Shown here: piece after piece, positions 7,093 through 14,745 of the stretch
Layout of the letters: every line of letters starts with the position of its first letter
Position numbering within the stretch: position 1 is the stretch's first letter
Assembly (NCBI GenBank): GCA_047975005.1
Contig: JBKECW010000077.1
Location: 1-26,900 of the forward strand
Source: JBKEAJ01 sp047975005
GTDB taxonomy: Bacteria > Bacteroidota > Bacteroidia > Bacteroidales > Prolixibacteraceae
Direction: 5' to 3'
Length of the DNA: 26,900 bases
Position numbers and translations under genes: made by a program
The notes under the pieces: model-generated
What the model was told of the DNA's origin: nothing
What the model saw: only the letters and a program-made list of their open reading frames with translations
The model's database searches: none

Positions 7093-9116
7093 ATCCTAAA
7101 GGCAAATCTGTTTGACGGCAAGTTGTATGCAGTATACCTCTCCTCTTTCATGAACAAAGAAGAAATATTATCGGCTCTAAAAAAAGCATCAAAACGCTTC
7201 AATCTGAATGAAAGATATGGTGTAAGATACGGATAGCCTCCTATTTTTGCCTTTTCTTGGATATAAAACCGTCCCGTTGCAGGGTCGTATGCATTACCAT
7301 AAAATTTAGTATCGTACATTAGCTCTACTCCTATTCTGGTATGCAAAACTTTTGACAGTGTAAATTTGGCAGAGAGGTTTGAAAACACACTAAGGTCAGG
7401 AAGAGGTACAACTTGCTCATTTGAAGAAGCCTGCCAAAGCACCTTAACTCGCCAGTCAAAAACTCTGCTGGCAAAGTCCTTTTGCACAAACACAGAAAGG
7501 ATATTTACAGGATCGCTTTCTTGTACCGGCACAATATTATACCCGCCATAAATAAGATTGGTAAACACTCCATAATTAACTCCTGCCATTGCATTAAGTT
7601 TTTTAGAGTTTATGAGTCCTCCAAGTTTCATCTCTGTCGTATTCGAGAAGTTATTATGCCATATAAAATGATTAGACACATAGTCTTGCTCAAACACATC
7701 TGGAGCAATCGTATTAAACTCCGCATTAGCCTCAAGGTTCAATGTATCAAAACTCAATCTCAATGGTTTTTTTATAAATCCCGAGATGTATGTTGTTCCC
7801 AATTTTTGTCCTGCAAAATAGAATTTTGCTTTTGCATTCCAATTTAAGAATTTACCCTCACTCTTCCCTATTTCTCCACCAACAAAGGCATCCACATAGT
7901 TATTTGAATATACATTTATCGAATCTACAATATAAGGCACACTATCATTCGCCAGCTGGTTGTACTTCACTCCTATAATATCCGCTCCCGCGTAGAAAAA
8001 TGCTCCGGCAAGCCATTCTTTATCCGGATTCTCATAATATTTCAATCTAACAACATTCGACAATCGGGTATATTCCACCTCATCGCCAGTAAAATCTGCG
8101 TTTAGGTATGAGTCTGGATAGAAACTGGTATCAACACTCTCTTCATCAAAACTGCGCTGTGCTGTTTCATACTCAATCTGATGAGCAATACCAATGCGAG
8201 GGAAGAATCTATCTACTCCTATTTCCTTGACAGAGTCCGGTATTAAATCCCATTGCTCTTTAGGCACATCTTTTTCAGTAAGCAATTCCTTTCGACCAAT
8301 CCTATACTCGTGATTATAGGTAGCAATTACATTTTTAATATTAGACGTTACCCCGTACAGATTTACAGGCAACTGATCGGACTTTTCTGTCATATCTCGT
8401 GAGGCATCTTCTGTCAATCCTCCATTCTCTTCGCTTTGCACCCTATTGTATATAAGACTAGCATAGGCAACATACTTATCTCCCTGATAATTCATATTAA
8501 GTAACACATTCATTGGCTTTTGCTGCTGATTTTGAAAATCGCCATTAGACCTTGTTTGGTCCCATCTAAACGAAAAATTCAGCCTCTCGTTCACATTCTG
8601 CGAATGCAACACATCCAATCTATCATACTGCTTAGTATTTTTGTTCAAGCTCTGAATATAATAGAAATATGTGTATGGTGTAGTTGTATTCATAAAGTCA
8701 ATTTCATCAAACACAAATGTGTTGTCCTGAAAATTCCTCAAGAAATAAAACTGCGTATTAACCGACCTTGCAAAAAAGTTATTGCTTATTGATGCTCCAC
8801 CATAATTACCAATACCGGTAACAGAATTCTGTTCTGCATATTCAGGGTTAAATATTTGAAAATAATCCATCAGCGTATCCAGAGGAATCAGTGAGATATG
8901 CGCTCCGAAGTCGCGCATGTTCCAAACTTTTCTTACACGAGGGACATTCTTTAACGAGTCGTTCTTTTCTTTTATTTCTTCGTCAGACTCGAGCTGTTCT
9001 TGCTCATCTAGTCCATACAATTCACGCTGTCGTCTTTCAAAGTCAGACTCTTCCTGTGCGCTAACATTGTATCCCCAAAAGCACATCATTGCTAGTATAA
9101 ATAATATCTTTCTCAT
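7065..9116 (-). CDS. Putative porin (Porin_10-type outer-membrane beta-barrel)
   Basis: The protein has 683 aa. A signal peptide covers residues 1-20 (ILFILAMMCFWGYNVSA, then Q). A short, very charged segment follows (about 21-60, rich in E, K, D and R), then RDFGAHISLIPLDTLMDYFQIFNPEY. The rest is dominated by alternating polar/aromatic strands typical of an outer-membrane barrel, ending in FRIGLKWRFFD with aromatic residues near the C-terminus. I recognise the overall pattern as the 'putative porin' family of Bacteroidota; transported solute unknown. It is a single-gene unit, convergent with the Nudix gene and divergent from pyrB, with its own promoter and terminator. Confidence 0.85.
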   Translation of the reverse strand: MRKILFILAMMCFWGYNVSAQEESDFERRQRELYGLDEQEQLESDEEIKEKNDSLKNVPRVRKVWNMRDFGAHISLIPLDTLMDYFQIFNPEYAEQNSVTGIGNYGGASISNNFFARSVNTQFYFLRNFQDNTFVFDEIDFMNTTTPYTYFYYIQSLNKNTKQYDRLDVLHSQNVNERLNFSFRWDQTRSNGDFQNQQQKPMNVLLNMNYQGDKYVAYASLIYNRVQSEENGGLTEDASRDMTEKSDQLPVNLYGVTSNIKNVIATYNHEYRIGRKELLTEKDVPKEQWDLIPDSVKEIGVDRFFPRIGIAHQIEYETAQRSFDEESVDTSFYPDSYLNADFTGDEVEYTRLSNVVRLKYYENPDKEWLAGAFFYAGADIIGVKYNQLANDSVPYIVDSINVYSNNYVDAFVGGEIGKSEGKFLNWNAKAKFYFAGQKLGTTYISGFIKKPLRLSFDTLNLEANAEFNTIAPDVFEQDYVSNHFIWHNNFSNTTEMKLGGLINSKKLNAMAGVNYGVFTNLIYGGYNIVPVQESDPVNILSVFVQKDFASRVFDWRVKVLWQASSNEQVVPLPDLSVFSNLSAKFTLSKVLHTRIGVELMYDTKFYGNAYDPATGRFYIQEKAKIGGYPYLTPYLSFRLKRFDAFFRADNISSLFMKEERYTAYNLPSNRFAFRIGLKWRFFD

Positions 9117-9179
9117 GTGTTTTATTATATTCTATTGTCTCTCCAGCATTGACGACATGCAGGAGTATCTCACAAAGAC

Positions 9180-9197
9180 CAATCAGGCTTCTGATTG
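9180..9197 (-). other. Hairpin in the porin 5' leader
   Basis: CAATCAG-GCTT-CTGATTG forms a perfect 7-bp stem with a 4-base loop. It lies between the predicted porin promoter (9241-9234) and the porin start at 9116, in a leader of about 110 nt. It may affect leader stability or expression; nothing more can be said from sequence. Confidence 0.45.
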
Positions 9198-9233
9198 AGA
9201 GCTATTCTCACAGCTCATTTCATAAAGCTCTGG

Positions 9234-9241
9234 CAAAGATA
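9234..9241 (-). promoter_or_regulatory. -7 promoter box for the porin gene
   Basis: Reads TATCTTTG on the minus strand, a full match to TAnnTTTG. It implies a leader of about 110 nt before the ATG at 9116. No good -33 element was seen. Confidence 0.5.
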
Positions 9242-9279
9242 AAGTTTTTAGATGATTAAAGAAAAGACTATTTATTTTC

Positions 9280-9287
9280 TATCTTTG
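9280..9287 (+). promoter_or_regulatory. -7 promoter box for pyrB
   Basis: TATCTTTG fully matches TAnnTTTG. Transcription should begin near 9294, which makes an in-frame GTG at 9289 unusable as a start codon and supports an ATG downstream (9298 or, better, 9328). Confidence 0.55.
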
Positions 9288-9327
9288 TGTGATAAACATG
9301 TTTGGGGTAAAAAAGAAAAACTATAAA

Positions 9328-10233
9328 ATGAAGAAAGATTTAATATCTATAACAGACTTCACAAAGGACGAGTATTTACATATCGTAGAGCTGGCCGAAA
9401 GAATAGAAATGGGCGACACCTTACCTTTGATAAAAGACAAAGTTATAGCTTCGCTTTTTTTTGAGCCTTCCACAAGGACGCGCCTAAGTTTTGAAACGGC
9501 AATAAACAGGATGCGTGGTCGCGTAATCGGCTTCTCTGAATCGGGAGCAACCAGTGTAACAAAAGGAGAAACGCTTCACGACACTATTAAGATGATTAGC
9601 GCTTATGCCGATATGATAGTCATGCGCCACCCTCTTGAGGGCAGTGCACGATACGCCTCCGAAGTTTCCGGCGTTCCTGTCATTAATGCTGGCGACGGAG
9701 CCAATCAGCATCCTACACAAACCCTATTGGACTTATATTCAATAAAGAAAACACAAGGCACGCTCGACAATCTAAATATTTTTATGGTTGGTGATTTGAA
9801 ATATGGACGCACGGTACATTCTCTGCTGATGGCAATTTCTGAGTTTGACAAGCCTATTTTCAACTTTATTGCCCCTCCCGAATTGGCAATGCCCAATGAA
9901 TATAAGCGTTTTCTGAGTCAGAAAGGCATAGAGTATCATGAACATACAGAGATGGACAAGAATATTCATGATGCCGATATTCTTTACATGACAAGGGTTC
10001 AGGGCGAGCGTTTCACCGACCCCATTGAATATGAGCAAGTTAAAAACACATACTCACTAAAAAGAGAGATGCTTGAAGGCACAAAGGATAAAATGAAGAT
10101 TCTTCATCCCCTGCCACGAGTAAATGAGATAGCGATGGATGTCGACAACAGTCCAAAAGCATATTATTTCAAACAAGCCGAAAACGGAGTGTATACAAGA
10201 ATGGCAATTATATCATACATTCTTAACCTATAA
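9328..10233 (+). CDS. pyrB: Aspartate carbamoyltransferase, catalytic chain
   Basis: PyrB joins carbamoyl phosphate and aspartate to give carbamoyl aspartate, the committed step of pyrimidine synthesis. The carbamoyl-phosphate motif FFEPSTRTRLSFE is at residues 44-56 (STRTR 48-52), with TKGETLHDT, then MRHPLEG, GDGANQHPTQTLLDLY, DLKYGRTVHSL and the aspartate-loop HPLPRVNE. I chose ATG 9328 (301 aa), which gives the family's usual N-terminus. A frame extension to GTG 9289 overlaps the promoter, and ATG 9298 would add an unlikely basic stretch. pyrI follows 4 bp after the stop, so the two chains are made together. Confidence 0.96.
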   Translation: MKKDLISITDFTKDEYLHIVELAERIEMGDTLPLIKDKVIASLFFEPSTRTRLSFETAINRMRGRVIGFSESGATSVTKGETLHDTIKMISAYADMIVMRHPLEGSARYASEVSGVPVINAGDGANQHPTQTLLDLYSIKKTQGTLDNLNIFMVGDLKYGRTVHSLLMAISEFDKPIFNFIAPPELAMPNEYKRFLSQKGIEYHEHTEMDKNIHDADILYMTRVQGERFTDPIEYEQVKNTYSLKREMLEGTKDKMKILHPLPRVNEIAMDVDNSPKAYYFKQAENGVYTRMAIISYILNL

Positions 10234-10237
10234 AATT

Positions 10238-10696
10238 ATGACCGACAACAAGCAACTATTGGTTAGTGCCATAGAAAATGGAATAGCAATAGACCATATT
10301 CCATCTAATGTTCTTTTCAAAGTAGTATCTATTTTAAAGTTAGATAAGGTTGAGAACAGCATGACTCTTGGTGTAAATCTAGACAGCTCCCGAATGGGAA
10401 AAAAATCTATTATCAAGGTATCTAATCTTTTTCTAGATCAAAAAGACTTGGACAAGATAGCCCTGATAGCCCCTTCGGCTAAAGTAAACATAATTAAGGA
10501 GTTTAAAGTAGCAGAGAAGAAGAAGGTTGTACTCCCCAAAAGGTTGAGCGGTATAGTCAAATGCATCAACCCAAAGTGCATCTGCAACCACGAGAACATT
10601 AAGACATCGATGGATGTACTATCAGACAGTAACACTACGCTACGTTGCAGCTATTGCGAAAAGATTATCAGTAAAGAAAATATTGTAATACTATAA
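10238..10696 (+). CDS. pyrI: Aspartate carbamoyltransferase, regulatory chain
   Basis: PyrI binds the nucleotide effectors (CTP/ATP in the known enzymes) and joins PyrB trimers into the holoenzyme. The 152-aa protein has the allosteric domain in the first 100 residues (GIAIDHIP, then LGVNLDSSRMGKKSIIKV) and a C-terminal zinc domain with Cys109, Cys114, Cys137 and Cys140, matching the C-x4-C ... C-x2-C pattern of E. coli PyrI (153 aa). The ATG at 10238 is preferred: the frame is open further upstream, but that part lies inside pyrB. DUF4293 follows 11 bp after the stop. Confidence 0.95.
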   Translation: MTDNKQLLVSAIENGIAIDHIPSNVLFKVVSILKLDKVENSMTLGVNLDSSRMGKKSIIKVSNLFLDQKDLDKIALIAPSAKVNIIKEFKVAEKKKVVLPKRLSGIVKCINPKCICNHENIKTSMDVLSDSNTTLRCSYCEKIISKENIVIL

Positions 10697-10707
10697 AACG
10701 AAATAAG

Positions 10708-11157
10708 ATGATTCAAAGAATTCAAAGTTTATACATATTCATGACCCTAGTGGTGATTTCCTTATTTTTCTTCTTGCCCATCGCCGAGATAAAAATACCA
10801 AGTACCGGGCAAGATTTAGTTTTCTACGTCAGAGGCATTATCAGCGAGGGCGAGCTTGCAACAAGTCAGCTGCCATTAATGATTTTACTAATTATAATTC
10901 AGGTTGTAGAGCTACTTGCCTTATTTTCATTTAAGAAACGAGTTGCTCAGATTCGCTTACTACTTTTCAATGTCGTCTTATTGCTAGGTTCTTATGCTTT
11001 GATTTACATAAATACATATTTTATTTATTCCGACAGTATCATTGCTCCAAAGATGTATATAGCCTTTCCGCTGATTGCCGCAATATTCAACATTATGGCA
11101 GCAAGCAAGGTAAAAAAAGATATCAACCTATTGAAATCGGCTGATAGGATTAGGTAG
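10708..11157 (+). CDS. DUF4293 family integral membrane protein
   Basis: A 149-aa protein with four predicted membrane helices (about residues 8-25, 48-70, 78-100 and 108-132). The N-terminus MIQRIQSLYIFMT and the total length fit the DUF4293 family of Bacteroidota; function unknown. It lies 11 bp after pyrI and is probably read through from the pyrBI transcript, but a link with pyrimidine synthesis is not implied by sequence. Confidence 0.75.
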   Translation: MIQRIQSLYIFMTLVVISLFFFLPIAEIKIPSTGQDLVFYVRGIISEGELATSQLPLMILLIIIQVVELLALFSFKKRVAQIRLLLFNVVLLLGSYALIYINTYFIYSDSIIAPKMYIAFPLIAAIFNIMAASKVKKDINLLKSADRIR

Positions 11158-11229
11158 AGTCCGCATATTCGCTAATAAATCAGTGAAACACACGTATTAA
11201 GGGCATACAGCAGCTACAAAGAGAACCCA

Positions 11230-11733
11230 ATGTTTAAATACCTAATTCTGAAGGTAGTAGCATCGGCATTGGGGCTTCAAGGCTGGCGTAGTATGTTCAA
11301 CAACTTTGCCGTGGAGCAAATAAGCATAGACTCCGTGCAAATGGGCATACTTCAATAGGTAAGAGAAGTTCCGGAGTTCTTGACCTTGTTTGCTGTATTT
11401 CTGCTGGCAATATTTGAAGATGGAAATGCTGCAACAGCTTTATATGTCATCAATAATCTATTTTTTAGCCTTTCTATTGCCATTAACAGTTACTTTCAAA
11501 AGAAAGTTACACCAAAAGACATTGCACCATCAATGGCAGTAGGCTTTACGATAAACCTCATTGCCGCTGTGGCACTGCCTGTTACAGGAGGTATTCTATG
11601 GACAATAGACTGGCGCATTCCTTTTGTCGTAGAGGCAGTCTTTGCCCTCTGCTCATTGGTATTTTGCACAATTTGTAAGAGTGTCGCCGAGCACAAGCAA
11701 ATAAGAATCTACACACTTTGCAACATTTCTTAA
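11230..11733 (+). pseudogene. Truncated MFS transporter pseudogene
   Basis: Reading from ATG 11230, the frame encodes an MFS-like N-terminus (MFKYLILKVVASALGLQGW, then MFNNFAVEQISIDSVQMGILQ), is stopped by TAG at 11356-11358 (codon 43), and continues in the same frame with VREVPEFLT. It then passes into a piece resembling the far C-terminal half of the same family (AINSYFQKKVTPKDIAPSMA, GFTINLIAAVALPVTGGILW, then WRIPFVVEAVFAL). Intact MFS proteins have about 400 residues; only about 167 codons remain, so some 240 codons appear deleted near 11410. The internal stop plus deletion make this non-functional. The substrate of the ancestor is unknown. Confidence 0.75.
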
Positions 11734-11923
11734 GTTTTATTTATCTAAGGAACAAGGAATAGTTGAGGGACAACTCAATATACGCATAAAACATTAATAT
11801 CCAAGACTTAAACAAGTAAGCATTCTAGTTCTATTGGAGATTGATTGTATAAGTGGATTGACAACAAAAGTGCGTGTATTGAAAAGATTTGATTACTAAC
11901 AATTCTTTAGAAGAAACAAGCAA

Positions 11924-12700
11924 TCAAAGTAAATTTTTATCCTGATTTTTCTCGTCTCTATAACACTTTCGAAGTCCGTAATATTTTATCATTACCTGTG
12001 CTGCCGATAGGCGCGCCAACAGCAAGCCCTCGATGCCGTCAAGGAAACCCAGTCTCAGCAAATAATCTCGGATGAACCTCATCGTTGGTCTTATCGTCAC
12101 TTGCAGTAAACAACTCTTCTTTTTGGCTGCAAAATATTTCTGCACCCCTAATATGCTATATGTTCGAAATGCAGCAAGATATTCATCAATAGAATTGTAT
12201 GTGTAGTGCATCAGCTTTTCTTTAATCTTGCCTATTTTCTCTTTCGTGATATAATCCTCATGCACGATATCGGAACTTAGCTTTACACTTCCATTCTTCC
12301 AAAGTCTGGGCACAAAATCGCCACTCATCCCTCCATGTTTTATTTCTTTTCCGAAACAAACGGTTCTTCTTTTTATGGCATATACATTAAACTGGCTTTC
12401 TTCAGAGTTGATAATACTCTGTATCTGTTCTTTTAGCTTAGGAGTGACAACCTCGTCAGCATCTATCAATAATATCCACTCTCCTCTACACTTCTTTAAC
12501 ACGGAGTTCTTTTGTTCACCATACCCCTTCCATTCTTCTGTAAAGAACGAAGCATTAAACTGCCCGGCTATTTCTGCTGTTCTATCTTCACTCCCATTAT
12601 CAATAATAATAATCTCATCGGCAATCTCGTGTATTGCTGCAAGAGTTCGAGGCAAGTTAAGCTCTTCATCTTTTGTGATTATTCCTACAGATAGCTTCAT
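11924..12700 (-). CDS. Family 2 glycosyltransferase, WaaE/KdtX-like
   Basis: The 258-aa enzyme has the GT-A N-terminus KLSVGIITKDEELNLPRTL, the IIIDNGSEDRTAEIA nucleotide-binding stretch, and the DADE metal/nucleotide motif at 80-83 within GEWILLIDADE. The later VPRLWKNGSVKLSSDIVHE and the short C-terminal helix region resemble the WaaE group, which transfers glucose to the inner core of LPS in enterobacteria. It is probably cytoplasmic at the inner membrane, building LPS or a surface glycan; the sugar donated is not readable from sequence. It lies alone on the minus strand between two degraded genes. A possible -7 box (TATCTTTG, minus, 12955-12948) is 247 bp upstream, inside transposase debris. 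Confidence 0.82.
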   Translation of the reverse strand: MKLSVGIITKDEELNLPRTLAAIHEIADEIIIIDNGSEDRTAEIAGQFNASFFTEEWKGYGEQKNSVLKKCRGEWILLIDADEVVTPKLKEQIQSIINSEESQFNVYAIKRRTVCFGKEIKHGGMSGDFVPRLWKNGSVKLSSDIVHEDYITKEKIGKIKEKLMHYTYNSIDEYLAAFRTYSILGVQKYFAAKKKSCLLQVTIRPTMRFIRDYLLRLGFLDGIEGLLLARLSAAQVMIKYYGLRKCYRDEKNQDKNLL

Positions 12701-12915
12701 TTTAGCAATCTCGATTATTATTTAAAAACATTAAAACTACTTTCTGTCCACAGACTTGCATTTTACAGATACATTCTTTGCGAGCAAATAGACATATAGC
12801 TTCGTCATCTGAACACTTAACTCTTTAAACTTTTGCAAGTAAACTAATTCATTGATTTAAAACAAAAAATACAATACTTCCTTTTTGTAAAATCACTGGC
12901 AAAAACAGTATCTTT

Positions 12916-13364
12916 ATGTTGCCAAACAAAGTAAATATGATGCACCACAAAGATACTACAATACTTTCAGAGATAAAAGAGTTTTCTATTTTGCGGGAAA
13001 GATTTTTCTTTATCGCTTAATGAACAACTGTAAAATTGACTGGTGCAACATGGCATATTATCTTAATTCTTCAATTAATACGGCGTGTAAAAAAAAACAG
13101 CAATTCGGATAATAACAATCCTAGCTGCTTAATTATTGACAATCCGGGCTTGCCCAAAACAGCTCGGCAAATAGAGTTGACAGGAAATGTATATTCACAT
13201 TTAACTTATATGGTTAATCTCGGGCTTAAGTAAACATCTCTCTTTTATCATCTTGCGATATAATGGATTTCCTCGTGTTTGAGTTCTGCAAGGAAACTCC
13301 GAAAGAACGTATATTCACAATTATGCGTGAACGGTATCAAAAGTGAGATGAGGATACAGACTAA
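12916..13364 (+). pseudogene. Decayed IS4-like DDE transposase, several frameshifts
   Basis: Pieces in two alternating frames line up with the order of one transposase family as I remember it. Frame 1 (12916-13020) gives ILSEIKEFSILRERFFF then a stop. Frame 0 (13020-13112) gives MNNCKIDWCNMAYYLNS. Frame 1 again (to 13233) gives CLIIDNPGLPKTARQIEL and GNVYSHLTYMVNLGLK, close to an IIDDTxxPKxGxxIE-x-GKVYSH pattern with the first catalytic Asp. Frame 0 again (to 13346) gives IMRERYQK, then after a stop DEDTD. No terminal inverted repeats or target duplications were seen, and the C-terminal catalytic part is missing. Homology is by pattern memory only. Confidence 0.45.
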
Positions 13365-13407
13365 TGGTATTTAGAAAATTAAATACGTCAAAGTAGAATT
13401 ATAATTG

Positions 13408-13415
13408 TACCTTTG
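13408..13415 (+). promoter_or_regulatory. -7 promoter box for the O-antigen ligase gene
   Basis: TACCTTTG fully matches TAnnTTTG, 16 bp before the ATG at 13432. This would leave a leader of only about 10 nt. No -33 element was recognised. Confidence 0.45.
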
Positions 13416-13431
13416 AAGCTAAATTTTCAAA

Positions 13432-14676
13432 ATGGTACTATCGAAAAAGACAACATCATTATTCGTCTCTATAATATTATCTTCAATTCCTTTACTGTCC
13501 ATATTTGGAGTGAGCGGAGTGTTTGTCTTACTGGCAGCTTCTTTAATCTTATTCATATCTAAACACGATAGCAATATGTCATTCCAACGGATAGACCAAG
13601 CTTTTGCTATCATCCTTTCTCTCCCTTTTCTTGTTGCTATAATATCAATGTTGGCAAATCACTCGTGGGACTGGTCTTACATTGACAAGTATATTCGTTA
13701 CCCTTTAGGAGCACTCGCATTTATATTGATGCTAAAGGGGAGGAAAACAACTCTTAATTTATCGATTATAAAGCTCGGATTTTATGCAACGGCATTTGTA
13801 GGGTTCTTCTTTGCCTTATATCAGAAAATGGTATTAGGCGTTCAATTAGCCTATGCCGGAATATTCTCTATATCGTTCGGAGAGATAATGACAGCCGTAG
13901 CCATTATTTCGTTATTGAAATTTGATTCCGGCAAGATAAATAAACTCCCATGGAGGCTGTCTGCTTTCACGTTGGCAATGCTAGCATCTGTAATGGCAGG
14001 AACAAAAGGCGCTTGGATTGTCTATCCCTTTCTAATGTGGGTTATTTCCGATTTCCATTACAATAAGAACACAGTTAAACAGTTTACTGCTTTTGTCGCA
14101 TCCATTCTTGTGATAGCTGTTTTATTGTGTAATATTCCTTTCTCAAAACATCGGATTGAAGAAGCAGTCAACGAGGTTGCCGGCTATTACAATCATAATG
14201 ACTTCAAGCCGACATCACAAGGACTAAGACTCATGATGTGGAATACCGCTTTACAGATTTACGCCGAGAACCCTTGCTTTGGCGTAGGTCCATCGAACGT
14301 ATCAGACGAGCTTATCAAACATTGCCGCAACTCGCCTAACGAGTCAATCCGTTCCGGATTAGAATCGTATCAACACTATATGGTTCATGCGCATAACGAT
14401 TGGCTAGAGTCTTTAGCAGGACAGGGGATTGGAGGAATACTCGCACTCGTTTTGTTCGCATTCTTTCCAGCTGCCATCTGTTTTAAAAATAGAAGAAAAT
14501 ACTCAGGCACCATTCGGATGTGGATATATTTCAATATACTTATTAATGTCGGGTTTGTCGGGTTCTGCACAACCCAATGCTTACATATGGCACCTCGCGA
14601 CTTTTGGATTGCGTTCAGCGTTATATCCTTTGCCCAAATCAGGATTCTACAATCTAAAGAATCTGTTTTCTCTTAG
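13432..14676 (+). CDS. O-antigen ligase/polymerase family membrane protein (Wzy_C)
   Basis: A 414-aa polytopic protein with about ten to twelve hydrophobic segments. The large periplasmic loop near residues 240-325 carries the family features: RLMMWNTALQIYAENPCFGVGPSN (about 268-290 in the protein), then VHAHNDWLESLAGQGIGGIL from about 318, with the conserved His and the following helix. Proteins of this family move polysaccharide onto lipid A-core (WaaL) or polymerise repeat units (Wzy); which of the two cannot be decided. A membrane-proximal GTKGAWIVYPFLMW segment is also typical. Its neighbours, a WaaE-like glycosyltransferase and broken genes, fit a small surface-glycan region. It converges with alr, leaving 69 bp in which I see no convincing terminator. 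Confidence 0.82.
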   Translation: MVLSKKTTSLFVSIILSSIPLLSIFGVSGVFVLLAASLILFISKHDSNMSFQRIDQAFAIILSLPFLVAIISMLANHSWDWSYIDKYIRYPLGALAFILMLKGRKTTLNLSIIKLGFYATAFVGFFFALYQKMVLGVQLAYAGIFSISFGEIMTAVAIISLLKFDSGKINKLPWRLSAFTLAMLASVMAGTKGAWIVYPFLMWVISDFHYNKNTVKQFTAFVASILVIAVLLCNIPFSKHRIEEAVNEVAGYYNHNDFKPTSQGLRLMMWNTALQIYAENPCFGVGPSNVSDELIKHCRNSPNESIRSGLESYQHYMVHAHNDWLESLAGQGIGGILALVLFAFFPAAICFKNRRKYSGTIRMWIYFNILINVGFVGFCTTQCLHMAPRDFWIAFSVISFAQIRILQSKESVFS

Positions 14677-14745
14677 AAAACACACTTACACTTCCTGTCA
14701 GATTAAATATTGCCAATTACATCAATAAAATCTCAGGGGCTTAAA

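Noticed and set aside
9289..9327. GTG or upstream ATG start for pyrB
   Set aside because: The GTG overlaps the predicted promoter and start point; the added residues do not resemble the PyrB N-terminus.
10139..10237. Upstream extension of pyrI into pyrB
   Set aside because: The frame is open by chance inside pyrB; ATG 10238 gives the normal PyrI length and N-terminus.
11380..11733. A stand-alone 117-aa membrane protein
   Set aside because: The same frame continues upstream through one TAG into an MFS N-terminus, so it is the tail of a broken gene.
13189..13319. GTATATTCACA repeated 120 bp apart as possible insertion-element ends
   Set aside because: Both copies are in direct orientation and inside the decayed transposase frames, so they are more likely chance or internal sequence than element ends.
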